DNA from: Prevotella sp.
Lineage (GTDB): Bacteria; Bacteroidota; Bacteroidia; Bacteroidales; Dysgonomonadaceae
Length of the DNA: 16,028 nucleotides
Assembly: GCA_031260865.1 (NCBI GenBank)
Contig: JAISKQ010000181.1
Span: 1 to 16,028, forward strand
Direction: 5' to 3'
The notes under the pieces were generated by a model. It was not told the origin of the DNA. It saw only the letters and a program-made list of their open reading frames with translations, and did no database searches. Below, one piece after another: positions 5,993-14,626 of this stretch. The number at the start of each line of letters is the position of its first letter. Position 1 is the stretch's first letter. The translations under genes were made by a program, and so were the position numbers.

Positions 5993-7546
5993 TTACTTAG
6001 ATTCCTCCGGACCTTTCTTAATCTGGTTCAGCATAATGCGAATTTCAGCAATAAGCAACGCGGTAAACAGAATAAGGAACAAGAAGAATGTAATCATAAC
6101 AGATTGAGCCGACAAAGCCGATATAGCAGCCTGAAGCGGCAATACATCCTGAATTGCCCATGGCTGACGTCCAACTTCGGCGAGCACCCATCCGGCTTGT
6201 CCGGCGATGTATGTCAATGGAATAGTCCATACACACGCCCAAAGCAACCATTTCTTTGTTGAAATATCTTTTTTACGATATACAAGAAATGCTAAAACGA
6301 CAAACAACAAGATGAAATAACCTCCAAGATAAACCATAATATGGAAAGACCAATACACCATCGGAATATTTGGTATCAGTTGTTCCGGTGTACTCAAATA
6401 TCCGTAACCAAAATAAGCATAATTAGCTTTTAATGTTGTTTTATACTCCGTAGCAGCTGTTTCGTTTCCGTCTTCTTTCGCTTTTTGGTAATTAGCCAAA
6501 GCCTGTATCGCTATTTTTCCTCTCGATTGTTTTTCCGCAAAAGATAAAGCAATAGAATCATTCGGTTCTTTATAGCCGCCATCAATTATATCTTTTATAC
6601 CCGGCACATAAGCGTCCAAATTGCCGAAACTCAGCCATGACAACCCTTTAGGAATAGATATATTCAACAAATACGGATCGGTATTATCTTTATATGATTC
6701 TTTCGCAGGGTTTGGTATGGCAAAAGCAACCAATCCGACTCCCTCTCCACCGTTATACAAACCTTCCATCACAGCCAACTTCATCGGTTGCTTGTCTGCT
6801 ACCTGTTGAGCAGAACCGTGTCCTGTCCATAATATAAGTAGCGAAGCCACAAGTCCGAAAACAGAAGCCACTTTAATACTTTGTTTAGCAAATTCGGTAT
6901 TTCGTTTCTTAAGCATATACCATGCAGCTACACCTGCCACAAATACTGCTCCTAATACCCAACCGGCAAGAACGGTATGGAAAAACTTATTAATAGCGAC
7001 AGGAGATAATGCTACAGACCAGAAATTCATCATTTCGTTACGGGTTGTTTCGGGATTAAAATCCATACCCACCGGATGTTGCATCCAGGCATTCGCAACC
7101 AAAATCCAAAGCGCGGAAATAGTAGCGCCGGCAATTGTCAACCATGTGGAAGCCAAGTGCATTTTTTTGCCAACACGTTTCCATCCAAAGAACATAAGAG
7201 AGATAAACGTAGCTTCCATAAAGAAAGCAACAGTTGCTTCTATAGCCAAAGGCGCTCCGAATATATCACCCACAAACCAGCTATAATTTGACCAGTTGGT
7301 TCCAAATTGAAATTCGAGAATAAGTCCGGTGGCAATTCCGATCGCAAAATTGATACCAAAAATATTCATCCAAAATTTCGCAGTTTTTTTCCACTGCTCA
7401 TCACCTGTACGGACATACATTGTCTCCATGATCGCCATGATGATCCCCAATCCTAAGGTCAAGGGAACAAACAACCAGTGATACATTGCTGTCATTGCAA
7501 ACTGGGCTCTTGACCAGTCGATTAACGATGCATTTAGTAGTTCCAT
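5993..7546 (-). CDS. cydA: Cytochrome bd ubiquinol/menaquinol oxidase subunit I
   Basis: Catalytic, haem-bearing subunit of cytochrome bd oxidase, 517 residues. Haem ligands can be placed against the E. coli enzyme: His23 (b595/d-type site near the N-terminus), His190 in NKFFHT and Met404 in FHIMVYLG (haem b558 pair). Glu103 and Glu111 in IEATVAFFME match the proton-path glutamates. Lys256 and Glu261 in MKLAVMEGLY match the quinol-loop residues, and GRQPW is at 459-463. The stretch between about 265 and 395 is long, so it resembles the long quinol-loop class. The residue two before the haem-ligating methionine is His402, where E. coli has Arg391. It sits 62 bp after the DUF4492 gene and 33 bp before cydB. 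Confidence 0.97.
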   Translation of the reverse strand: MELLNASLIDWSRAQFAMTAMYHWLFVPLTLGLGIIMAIMETMYVRTGDEQWKKTAKFWMNIFGINFAIGIATGLILEFQFGTNWSNYSWFVGDIFGAPLAIEATVAFFMEATFISLMFFGWKRVGKKMHLASTWLTIAGATISALWILVANAWMQHPVGMDFNPETTRNEMMNFWSVALSPVAINKFFHTVLAGWVLGAVFVAGVAAWYMLKKRNTEFAKQSIKVASVFGLVASLLILWTGHGSAQQVADKQPMKLAVMEGLYNGGEGVGLVAFAIPNPAKESYKDNTDPYLLNISIPKGLSWLSFGNLDAYVPGIKDIIDGGYKEPNDSIALSFAEKQSRGKIAIQALANYQKAKEDGNETAATEYKTTLKANYAYFGYGYLSTPEQLIPNIPMVYWSFHIMVYLGGYFILLFVVLAFLVYRKKDISTKKWLLWACVWTIPLTYIAGQAGWVLAEVGRQPWAIQDVLPLQAAISALSAQSVMITFFLFLILFTALLIAEIRIMLNQIKKGPEESK

Positions 7547-7567
7547 AAATAAAAAATTTTATATTAG

Positions 7568-7605
7568 TAAATACATGAGAGTTATATTTATAAATACATG
7601 TGAGG
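7568..7605. repeat. Two near-identical 14-bp direct repeats upstream of cydA
   Basis: TAAATACATGAGAG (7568-7581) and TAAATACATGTGAG (7591-7604) lie 23 bp apart in the 62-bp gap between the DUF4492 gene and cydA. They differ at one base. They could be a regulator site or an mRNA feature; no promoter box accompanies them. Confidence 0.4.
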
Positions 7606-7608
7606 ATT

Positions 7609-7854
7609 TTAATCCGATTCTTCTTCAACTATCGCGGAAGCATTTACCAATTCTTTGCTAACATAGTCGGCTTTACTTTTATTGTCATCAAATTTTGAGC
7701 CGAGGTAATTAGGAAAGAAAAAAGGTCTCAGGATAAGAAACATGATGATTAACTTAATAATCACGATAACCCAAAGCGTTTTGCCTAAAGTCATGTTTTT
7801 GAATCCATCCCTAAACATGGTAAAAAAATTGAATTTAAGGGTCTTTTCCTCCAT
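7609..7854 (-). CDS. DUF4492 small membrane protein linked to cytochrome bd
   Basis: An 81-residue protein with a short charged N-terminus, one hydrophobic helix at about residues 27-47 (LWVIVIIKLIIMFLILRPFFF), and a polar acidic tail ending EEESD. From family knowledge, DUF4492 proteins are encoded next to cydAB in Bacteroidota and some Campylobacterota. Conserved-looking parts are the F-x-D-G-F-K-NMTLGK segment before the helix and LRPFFFPNYL after it. Its place directly before cydA, with 11 bp after ald, suggests a role in assembly or stability of the oxidase, comparable to CydX in E. coli, though the sequences are unrelated. That role is inference. One-helix topology is read from the sequence. 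Confidence 0.85.
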   Translation of the reverse strand: MEEKTLKFNFFTMFRDGFKNMTLGKTLWVIVIIKLIIMFLILRPFFFPNYLGSKFDDNKSKADYVSKELVNASAIVEEESD

Positions 7855-7865
7855 ATTGACGTTAT

Positions 7866-8972
7866 CTAAAATTGATATTCTTTATATTCCATTCCGAATG
7901 TATTTGCCACAGCTTTGAATACAATATCCCCTTTAACGATATTCAACCCGCTACGCAAATCTTTATGATCGCGGCACGCGGCTTCCCAGCCCTTATTAGC
8001 AAGGCTTAAAGCATAAGGAAGCGTCGCGTTGGTCAATGCCAGCGTAGAGGTCATCGGCACAGCGCCCGGAATATTAGCCACACAATAGTGAACAACATCG
8101 TCTATCACAAATACAGGATCAAGGTGGGTGGTTGGTCGGGATGTTTCAAAACAACCGCCTTGGTCTATCGCCACATCCACCATTACGGTTCCGGGTTGCA
8201 TGTATTTCAGCATTTCCCTGGTAACTACCTGCGGAGCTTTGTCCCCGGCAATCAATACAGCTCCAACAATAAGATCCGCATCCTTACACAATTCTATCAC
8301 TGTATGGGTATCGGAATACCTTGTGGTTATATTGGCAGGCATTATATCGTTAAGATAGCGGAGACGAGGCAAACTCTTATCCAAGATAGTCACTCTGGCT
8401 CCCATACCGGCAGCTATTCTCGCCGATTGAGCGCCCACGATACCACCGCCGATTACTACTACATGCGCCGGTTTAACCCCCGGTACGCCGCCTAACAAAA
8501 CACCTTTGCCCAAATGCGGTTTTTCAAGGAAACGCGCGCCTTCTTGTATCGCCATACGTCCGGCAACTTCACTCATCGGCACAAGCAACGGCAATGAACG
8601 GTCAGGTAATTGCACCGTTTCGTATGCTATACAAATAGCTTTACTTTTAATCATTGCTTCTGTCAGCTCCATGCTGGAAGCAAAGTGAAAATAAGTAAAA
8701 ATTATTTGATTTTCCCGAATAAGGCTATACTCCTGCTGAATAGGTTCTTTTACCTTAACGATCATATCAGCGACAGCATAGGTTTCTTCTATGGTCGATA
8801 ATATTTTAGCCCCTGTGTTTGTGTAATCAGCGTCGGAAAAACCGCTACCGGTTCCTGCTCCCGCCTGAACATATACTTCATGTCCACAAACAACTAACTC
8901 ATGTACACCTGCCGGTGTCACTGCAACACGATTTTCAAAAGCTTTTAGCTCTTTAGGAATTCCAATTTTCAT
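7866..8972 (-). CDS. ald: Alanine dehydrogenase
   Basis: NAD-dependent L-alanine dehydrogenase, interconverting alanine with pyruvate, ammonia and NADH in the cytoplasm. The 368 residues fit the family. Active-site residues sit at their standard numbers: Arg15, Lys75 (KVKEP), His96 (FHFAS), Asp270 (VAIDQGG) and Asn300 (VANIPGAVP). The nucleotide-binding motif VIGGGIVG covers 173-180, with Asp198 at the end of the next strand giving NAD preference. It precedes DUF4492-cydA-cydB with an 11-bp gap, so these are probably co-transcribed, joining NADH production to quinol oxidation. Upstream (9001-9009) is a TAAATTTTG on the minus strand, one base longer than the consensus -7 element and without a good -33. 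Confidence 0.96.
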   Translation of the reverse strand: MKIGIPKELKAFENRVAVTPAGVHELVVCGHEVYVQAGAGTGSGFSDADYTNTGAKILSTIEETYAVADMIVKVKEPIQQEYSLIRENQIIFTYFHFASSMELTEAMIKSKAICIAYETVQLPDRSLPLLVPMSEVAGRMAIQEGARFLEKPHLGKGVLLGGVPGVKPAHVVVIGGGIVGAQSARIAAGMGARVTILDKSLPRLRYLNDIMPANITTRYSDTHTVIELCKDADLIVGAVLIAGDKAPQVVTREMLKYMQPGTVMVDVAIDQGGCFETSRPTTHLDPVFVIDDVVHYCVANIPGAVPMTSTLALTNATLPYALSLANKGWEAACRDHKDLRSGLNIVKGDIVFKAVANTFGMEYKEYQF

Positions 8973-9062
8973 TCTATTTTTTTTTATATGTTGAATAATA
9001 CAAAATTTAAATTACGTATTTACGCCCTTCGGACTGTTACAAGTTAGAAGAGATCCGCTACC

Positions 9063-9383
9063 TTAAGCTTCTCCCATCGAACCATTTACCGGAGGTAAAA
9101 ATCCCACCGGATTGTCATCAACCCTGATAGATCCGTTCTGAGATTCATATCTGTTGATATTTTCATTCAACGCGTACAATAAACGTTTGGCATGTTCAGG
9201 TGTAAGCACAATGCGGGATTGTACTTTAGCTTTGGGCATACCCGGCAAAATACGAACGAAGTCGAGTACAAACTCGGATGAAGAGTGGGCTATGATAACT
9301 AAGTTGGAATATGTTCCTTGAGCTATGTCTTCCGGTAACTCAATTTGTATTTGATTATTTTGCTCGTTATTATTGTTTTCCAT
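9063..9383 (-). CDS. DUF3467 protein
   Basis: A 106-residue soluble protein of the DUF3467 family, common in Bacteroidota and of unknown function. Recognisable blocks are IELPEDIAQGTYSNLVIIAHSSSEFVLDF with VRILPG (about residues 13-47), then KAKVQSRIVLTPEHAKRLLYAL and a loose tail ending in SMGEA. I start it at the ATG at 9383, giving MENNNNEQNNQ. An in-frame ATG 21 codons earlier (9446) would add a poorly conserved, tyrosine- and asparagine-rich leader that does not look native. No signal peptide or membrane helix. From general knowledge these genes often sit just after rpoC, but here it stands between DUF454 and ald genes. No exact promoter was found upstream. Confidence 0.85.
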   Translation of the reverse strand: MENNNNEQNNQIQIELPEDIAQGTYSNLVIIAHSSSEFVLDFVRILPGMPKAKVQSRIVLTPEHAKRLLYALNENINRYESQNGSIRVDDNPVGFLPPVNGSMGEA

Positions 9384-9539
9384 TTTATGTTGATTTATTT
9401 CGGTATTAACGTAGGTATTATAATTAATATATAACAGTCCTTCCACAAAGGAAATGAATTATCATAAGATAACAAAATATACATCTATTTTTTACAGCAT
9501 AATTATAACATTTATTATTATATTCATTTTTTATCTATT

Positions 9540-9974
9540 TCAGGAGGCTTTCAATTTATCCATATCTTCCTCCTGTATTTCATTTTCGATACGCAACATA
9601 ATCCTTTCTCTTTTCTTCTTCTTTCGTAATACAATTATCTGCGCCACAGTACCTATCATCCCTAATCCGAACATAACAAACCGCATTGTTTCATTATTCC
9701 TAAACATGACAAAAACAGTAAAACAGATCATACACCACATGATGCCAATGGATATAGCCATTCCCTTGATACTAAAACCGTCATTGACCCGGCGGATATA
9801 ACGACCTGTCAATCTATTATCCAATAGTTTTTGATGAAGTTTAGGCGAACCTTTAGCAAATAAAAAAGCAGTGAGAAGGATGAAAGGAGTCGTCGGAAGT
9901 CCCGGCGTCACTATTCCTAATAGCCCGAGGCTCAATGTTATTAAGCCTAACGTTATGTATAAATATCTCATCAT
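9540..9974 (-). CDS. DUF454 (YbaN-family) inner-membrane protein
   Basis: A 144-residue membrane protein of the YbaN/DUF454 family, function unknown. It shows the family hallmark near the N-terminus, a first helix followed by GIVTPGLPTTPFILLTAFLFAKGSP (residues 20-44), and the LDNRLTGRYIRR segment. Two further helices follow at about 70-90 and 97-115, then a basic patch (RKKKKRER) and an acidic cytoplasmic tail. Two starting methionines are adjacent, so the start may be one codon later. Transcription may begin from a weak minus-strand pair: TTTG (10057-10054), 21 nt, TTTCTTTG (10032-10025), one mismatch in the -7 box. It is on the same strand as pfp, which ends at a terminator upstream. Confidence 0.9.
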   Translation of the reverse strand: MMRYLYITLGLITLSLGLLGIVTPGLPTTPFILLTAFLFAKGSPKLHQKLLDNRLTGRYIRRVNDGFSIKGMAISIGIMWCMICFTVFVMFRNNETMRFVMFGLGMIGTVAQIIVLRKKKKRERIMLRIENEIQEEDMDKLKAS

Positions 9975-10068
9975 TTCTATTATTGCGTGTATCCCCGTTC
10001 GAATATTATTCTTGGAACGTTTGACAAAGAAAAGAAAAAAGTATGAAAAATTGCAAAAATGATGAAAA

Positions 10069-10106
10069 AAAATAAGCGGAATAATGATGATTATTCCGCT
10101 TATTTT
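10069..10106 (-). terminator. Terminator of pfp
   Basis: Perfect inverted repeat AAAATAAGCGGAATAA/TTATTCCGCTTATTTT with a 6-nt loop, about 30 bp past the pfp stop, followed on the minus strand by a run of T (10068-10064). Confidence 0.85.
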
Positions 10107-10136
10107 ATTTCACCGTACAGTAAATTGATTAGAAGG

Positions 10137-11783
10137 TTATCTTCCTTGTTCCAATCTTAATGTATTTGTAGGTTGATCGCATACTTCCGTTGGTCCGAAA
10201 AACTGAATAGGTCCCGGATAAACAAACTCTGTACCTATAGCCCAAGCTTCGCGGTTTGCCATAAGGTATTTGAATGGCGCGCCATCAAGCTGTACCAACG
10301 CTTTTTGAATAACGGGTTTCATCTCGCCATGACGACGTTCCATATTCATCATCATTGTCACAGGTACTCCACCGGCAATCCATTCACTGGCAGGCGCTGT
10401 CGTATTGCGGACAGATGACATATAACCTGTTTTTCCGGCAGCGATAAGAGCAGCGGCGGTATATCCCAACGAATAACAATAGTCCGAATCATAATTAGAT
10501 GGTGTCGCGCAACGTCCTTCGTATCCGAAGAAATGTTCCTGCGCCGCGAATTTACCTTTATATTTTCCGCTAACTTTCATTTCCGCTAACTTGTTACCAA
10601 CCATTTCCGCTAATAGTTTTTCTGTTTCAATCAGTGAAACCTGCACGTTCCCATGCGGGTCGCGGTCAAGAGTTAGTTGGCGAGCCACACCGGAAGGAAG
10701 GCTTGCGTATATTGTCGCGTTTTTGGTTGATAGATTTTTTTGAATATATGCTAATTGATCATCTTTTGGAACGGCATTGAACTCACGTTGATGATGAGCC
10801 AAGAAATCATTCAATTCGGCAATGAGGTTCTTCATCGCGGGAATAAATTCGATAAGCCCTTCAGGAATAAGGACTGTTCCAAAGTTATTGCCTTTTTCAG
10901 CACGTTTAGCGACAACATTAGCTATATCTGTCACTATATCATCTAAAGAAAGTTTCTTCGCTTCCACTTCTTCCGATATTATACATATATTAGGCTGCAC
11001 CTGCAACGCGCATTCCAAAGCAATATGAGAAGCCGAACGACCCATCAATTTTATGAAATGCCAATATTTGCGAGCGGAATTACAGTCGCGCTGTATGTTC
11101 CCAATAACCTCGGCATATACTTTACACGCTGTGTCGAAGCCGAATGATGTTTCTATCATCTCATTCTTTAGGTCGCCATCGATTGTCTTAGGGCAACCGA
11201 TCACTTGTACACCCGCATTAATTGACTCATAATATTCCGCCAATACACAAGCATTTGTATTAGAGTCATCGCCACCGATAATAACCAAGGCCTTAATATC
11301 TAATTTCCTCAATATTTCAAGCCCTTTATCAAATTGCTCTTTTGTTTCCAATTTGGTACGACCCGAACCTATAATATCAAAACCTCCCGTATTACGATAT
11401 TCATCGATAATATCAGCTGTAAGTTCTTTGTAATCATGATCAATCAAACCGCCGGGTCCCATAAGGAAACCAAAAAGGCGACTACTTACATTCTGATTTT
11501 TAATACCATCAAAAAGACCCGCGATAACATTGTGTCCGCCGGGAGCTTGTCCTCCTGAAAGGATAACGCCGACATTAATAGCAGGAAAATTTACTCTTTC
11601 TAATGTTTCTATAAATTTAAGAGTAGGCATCCCGTAAGTATTGGGAAATAGTTTTTTCACCTCCTCTTGATCTGCAACAGACTGAGTAGCCGCTCCTTCT
11701 TCAATTTTGACAGAACCATACAAAGCTTTAGGCATCTTTGGTTTGTAAGCAGCTCTTGCAATTTGTAATGCACTTTTTTTCAT
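10137..11783 (-). CDS. pfp: Diphosphate--fructose-6-phosphate 1-phosphotransferase (PPi-PFK)
   Basis: Reversible, pyrophosphate-using phosphofructokinase of glycolysis: fructose-6-phosphate plus PPi gives fructose-1,6-bisphosphate plus Pi. The 548-residue size is that of the long (plant beta-like) group. Diagnostic residues: GGQAPGGHN (77-85), GGDDSNT (170-176), where the Asp at 172 replaces the glycine of ATP enzymes and blocks [12 protein letters not shown] (197-205) with the catalytic base and the PPi-type lysine, MGRSASH (247-253), and a later GYEGR. I use the ATG at 11783, giving [18 protein letters not shown], the normal N-terminus; an in-frame ATG 18 codons earlier adds residues that do not resemble the family. 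Single gene, own terminator. No consensus promoter found upstream. Confidence 0.97.
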   Translation of the reverse strand: MKKSALQIARAAYKPKMPKALYGSVKIEEGAATQSVADQEEVKKLFPNTYGMPTLKFIETLERVNFPAINVGVILSGGQAPGGHNVIAGLFDGIKNQNVSSRLFGFLMGPGGLIDHDYKELTADIIDEYRNTGGFDIIGSGRTKLETKEQFDKGLEILRKLDIKALVIIGGDDSNTNACVLAEYYESINAGVQVIGCPKTIDGDLKNEMIETSFGFDTACKVYAEVIGNIQRDCNSARKYWHFIKLMGRSASHIALECALQVQPNICIISEEVEAKKLSLDDIVTDIANVVAKRAEKGNNFGTVLIPEGLIEFIPAMKNLIAELNDFLAHHQREFNAVPKDDQLAYIQKNLSTKNATIYASLPSGVARQLTLDRDPHGNVQVSLIETEKLLAEMVGNKLAEMKVSGKYKGKFAAQEHFFGYEGRCATPSNYDSDYCYSLGYTAAALIAAGKTGYMSSVRNTTAPASEWIAGGVPVTMMMNMERRHGEMKPVIQKALVQLDGAPFKYLMANREAWAIGTEFVYPGPIQFFGPTEVCDQPTNTLRLEQGR

Positions 11784-12136
11784 TTGTTTTATTTGATTTA
11801 TATAATAGTTTAAAATTCCCAATTCCAAGGCATGCAAATTTCGTCATTTTTTTTGATATATAAAAAATTTCATGGGCTTTACCACCAATTTTACACGACA
11901 TTATCATTTTTTTGCTATCCTAAACTTTTGTTTTCAGATAGTCTTTATTTTCAGATAAAAATATTGAAATCCTTTTATGATTATTTCATTCTTTTTCCAT
12001 ACTTTTATCGGCTATAAAGCGTAAACATATATTTATAGTTTTTAATACTCATATTTAATTATATTCCTTATTTACAAATTTTACTGATAAATAGCAAACT
12101 TTCATATTGTAGAACCTTAATTAAATAAACAAGAAA
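11784..12136. other. AT-rich divergent intergenic region between pfp and the BON lipoprotein
   Basis: 353 bp between two divergent genes. No exact TTTG/TAnnTTTG pair on either strand. TTTTCAGATA occurs at 11931-11940 and again at 11948-11957 (17-bp period). An open frame at 11832-12017 (plus, 61 codons) is rich in Phe, Tyr and Leu, as expected from AT-rich noncoding DNA, and I do not call it. Otherwise no structure or RNA gene is evident. Confidence 0.5.
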
Positions 12137-12607
12137 ATGAAAAAATTAATTTTTATTCTTACGTGTATTTTATTATCCGGCACAATTTTTTATTCTTGTA
12201 AACCAAGTGATGAAAAATTGCAGAAACAAGTGGAGACCGTGCTTGCCGCAGCACAATCTTCTGTAACCGGAACTGTAAAGAATGGCGTTGTTACCTTAGC
12301 CGGCACAGTTGATTCCGATGAAGCCAAAACTGCTGCTGAAATTGTGGTAAAAGCTGTAAAGGGCATCAAATCTATCACAAACAACATCGAAGTAAAACTG
12401 CCTGTTGTTATTAACCCTGATGAAATTCTTTCAACGACTATCACTACCGCTTTAACTGCCGCAGGATTTAAAGATGTGAAACTTGCTGTTGACAGTGGAG
12501 TGGTAACATTAACAGGAGACGCGAAAAGAGCCGATTTGAAAAAAATCATGGAAATAGCCAATAAAGCTCAACCTAAAAAAGTTCTTAATCATCTAAAATT
12601 GAAATAA
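12137..12607 (+). CDS. Lipoprotein with two BON domains
   Basis: A 156-residue exported protein. The N-terminus is a lipoprotein signal (MKKLIFILTCILLSG) with the lipidated cysteine at residue 21. The residues after it, KPSDEK, carry serine and acidic residues reminiscent of the surface-export signal of Bacteroidota lipoproteins. The rest is two BON domains: about 26-88 (GTVKNGVVTLAGTVDS core) and about 93-155 (VDSGVVTLTGDAKR core), the repeated G-VTL-G pattern being typical. BON domains bind lipid or act in envelope stress roles (compare OsmY/DolP). Its stop codon directly touches the start of the next gene, which encodes a LysM protein, so the two form an operon. Function is inferred only to envelope maintenance. 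No consensus promoter could be found upstream. Confidence 0.85.
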   Translation: MKKLIFILTCILLSGTIFYSCKPSDEKLQKQVETVLAAAQSSVTGTVKNGVVTLAGTVDSDEAKTAAEIVVKAVKGIKSITNNIEVKLPVVINPDEILSTTITTALTAAGFKDVKLAVDSGVVTLTGDAKRADLKKIMEIANKAQPKKVLNHLKLK

Positions 12608-12976
12608 ATGAGTTTAAATGATAAATATGCCAAATTAGTGCAATACGCACAGGCATCCAATGTGGAAAATTTGACAGTAGTAGAACAAGATAGCGTTCTT
12701 TATGTTACGGGAGCCGCCACAGCTCCGGTAAAAGACCAAATTTGGGATTTATATAATGAAATAGATCCTGACATGCGTTCCGGCGACCTTGTCTTAAAGA
12801 TAGATGTTGTTTCCGGAGGGGAAGAAGTTTATGTAGTTAAATCAGGCGATAGCCTTAGTAAAATTGCAAAAAACTATCCGGGTATAACTTGGCAAAAAAT
12901 ATTTGAAGCAAATAAAGATCAAATAAAAGATCCGAACCTTATTTATCCGGGACAAAAATTAGTTATACCTTTATAA
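12608..12976 (+). CDS. BON-LysM protein, Kbp/YgaU-like
   Basis: A 122-residue protein. The C-terminal 74-121 is a clear LysM domain ([17 protein letters not shown], then IFEANKD, ending [12 protein letters not shown]). The first 66 residues ([23 protein letters not shown] region) look like a diverged BON domain. BON followed by LysM at this size is the architecture of E. coli Kbp (YgaU), a potassium-binding protein. There is no signal peptide, so it should stay in the cytoplasm, as Kbp does, although LysM usually binds peptidoglycan. The ATG follows the stop of the upstream gene directly (TAAATG), so translation is probably coupled. A shared terminator follows. Kbp-like potassium sensing is a homology-based guess. 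Confidence 0.82.
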   Translation: MSLNDKYAKLVQYAQASNVENLTVVEQDSVLYVTGAATAPVKDQIWDLYNEIDPDMRSGDLVLKIDVVSGGEEVYVVKSGDSLSKIAKNYPGITWQKIFEANKDQIKDPNLIYPGQKLVIPL

Positions 12977-12997
12977 TTAACCCATTACCCTAAAAAG

Positions 12998-13033
12998 AAA
13001 AAGGCTGTCCCAATTTATGAGACAGCCTTTTTT
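12998..13033. terminator. Bidirectional terminator between the Kbp-like gene and rny
   Basis: AAGGCTGTC (13001-13009) pairs with GACAGCCTT (13021-13029) across an 11-nt loop. An A-run lies before the stem and a T-run after it, so each of the two convergent transcripts gets a T-tract. It lies 21 bp past the LysM gene stop and 24 bp from the rny stop. Confidence 0.85.
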
Positions 13034-13056
13034 GTTCGTATCTTATCGCAAATATA

Positions 13057-14586
13057 TTATTTAGCGTAACTTACAGCACGTGTTTCACGGATAACCGTAA
13101 TCTTTACCTGACCGGGATATGTCATTTCATCCTGAATCTTTTTAGCTATATCAGCCGACAATTTTTCAGTTTCCACATCATCTATCTTATCCGCGCCGAC
13201 TATAACCCTCAGTTCGCGTCCTGCCTGAATCGCATAAGTCTTTAATACACCCGGATATGATAACGCCAACTGTTCCAAGTCGTTCAAACGCTTGATATAT
13301 GCTTCTACAATTTCGCGTCGCGCTCCCGGACGTGCTCCCGAAATAGCATCACAAACCTGTACTATAGGAGCTAACAGGCTGGTCATCTCTACCTCGTCGT
13401 GATGCGCTCCGATGGCATTACAGACATCGGGTTTTTCTTTATATTTTTCCGCTAATTTCATACCAAGTAAAGCATGAGGCAATTCCGGTTCATCATCAGG
13501 CACTTTACCTATATCATGCAACAGCCCTGCTCTTTTGGCTTTCTTTACATTCAGTCCTAATTCAGCAGCCATAATAGCACATAGGTTCGCGGATTCGCGA
13601 GCATGTTGCAACAGATTTTGACCATACGAAGAGCGGTATTTCATTTTACCCACAAGACGTATCAGTTCAGGATGCAAACCATGTATTCCCAAATCAATAG
13701 TAGTACGTTTACCTGTTTCTATGATTTCTTCCTCTATTTGCTTTTTCACCTTAACGACCACTTCTTCGATACGGGCAGGGTGAATACGTCCATCCGCGAC
13801 CAACTGATGCAACGCCAAACGGGCAACTTCACGTCTTACCGGATCAAATCCGGACAAGACAATCGCTTCCGGTGTATCATCCACTACAATTTCAATGCCG
13901 GTAGCAGCCTCCAAAGCGCGTATATTACGACCTTCACGACCTATAATACGTCCCTTTATCTCATCAGACTCTATGTGGAATACGGTTATCGCATTCTCAA
14001 TAGCCGTTTCTGTCGCAACACGTTGGATAGACTGAATAACGATCTTTTTAGCTTCTTTGTTAGCCGTCATTTTAGCCTCTTCCATTATGTCATTGATATA
14101 AGACTGCGCATGAGTTTGAGCTTCGTCTTTCAATGCTTCCACAAGCTTTTCTTTCACTTCTTCGGCCGATAAGCCCGACAAGGCTTCCAGTCTTTCCACT
14201 TCCTGCTTATGAAGTTTATCTAAATCCGACTTTTTCTTTTCCACAACTTCAAGTTGTGTATCCAAATTAGTCTTGATAACATCTACTTCATTCTTTTTAC
14301 GTTGAAGTTCTTCTTGTTTTTGATTTAATCCCAATTCACGCTGCTTAATTTTGCTTTCGGCAGCTTGAAGTTTTGAATTACGACTATTTGCTTGCTTTTC
14401 AAATTCAGACTTCATTTGCAGAGCCTGCTCTTTTACTTCCAGCAATTTATTCTTCTTGATTACCTCAGCCTCTAACTCCGCTTCTTTAACTTGGCGTTTA
14501 AGCCTCGAATTCGCTATGGAATTCAAAGCCACCCATGTCAAAACAGCTCCGACAAGAAAGGCTATTACATAAAATAATATATCCAT
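13057..14586 (-). CDS. rny: Ribonuclease Y
   Basis: Membrane-anchored endoribonuclease that starts mRNA decay. The 509-residue protein has the full family layout: N-terminal helix (residues 3-22), long charged coiled coil (about 25-185), KH RNA-binding domain with IIGREGRN (214-221), and an HD catalytic domain with QHARES (327-332), LLHDIGK (355-361) and the second metal-site histidines at 395-396 in GAHHDE. The C-terminal region closes with [14 protein letters not shown] strand residues. All HD metal-binding residues I can place are intact. It is 114 bp downstream of zapA, with a hairpin between. A weak minus-strand promoter, TTTG (14722-14719), 21 nt, TATAATTG (14697-14690), would place that hairpin in its leader. 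The order coiled coil-zapA-rny is a grouping I associate with Bacteroidota. Confidence 0.97.
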   Translation of the reverse strand: MDILFYVIAFLVGAVLTWVALNSIANSRLKRQVKEAELEAEVIKKNKLLEVKEQALQMKSEFEKQANSRNSKLQAAESKIKQRELGLNQKQEELQRKKNEVDVIKTNLDTQLEVVEKKKSDLDKLHKQEVERLEALSGLSAEEVKEKLVEALKDEAQTHAQSYINDIMEEAKMTANKEAKKIVIQSIQRVATETAIENAITVFHIESDEIKGRIIGREGRNIRALEAATGIEIVVDDTPEAIVLSGFDPVRREVARLALHQLVADGRIHPARIEEVVVKVKKQIEEEIIETGKRTTIDLGIHGLHPELIRLVGKMKYRSSYGQNLLQHARESANLCAIMAAELGLNVKKAKRAGLLHDIGKVPDDEPELPHALLGMKLAEKYKEKPDVCNAIGAHHDEVEMTSLLAPIVQVCDAISGARPGARREIVEAYIKRLNDLEQLALSYPGVLKTYAIQAGRELRVIVGADKIDDVETEKLSADIAKKIQDEMTYPGQVKITVIRETRAVSYAK

Positions 14587-14626
14587 ATTCTATTTTTCTT
14601 TATAAAAACTAATATTAATAAACTAA

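Noticed and set aside
9384..9446. Longer DUF3467 start at 9446
   Set aside because: The extra 21 residues are low-complexity and do not resemble the family; the ATG at 9383 gives the expected N-terminus.
11784..11837. Longer pfp start at 11837
   Set aside because: The family N-terminus [15 protein letters not shown] starts at 11783; the additional 18 codons show no family features.
11832..12017. Plus-strand frame of 61 codons upstream of the BON lipoprotein
   Set aside because: Phe/Tyr/Leu-rich translation of AT-rich DNA, with no start context or homology.
13603..14172. Plus-strand frame of 189 codons opposite rny
   Set aside because: A shadow of the KH and coiled-coil part of RNase Y, with composition unlike a real protein.
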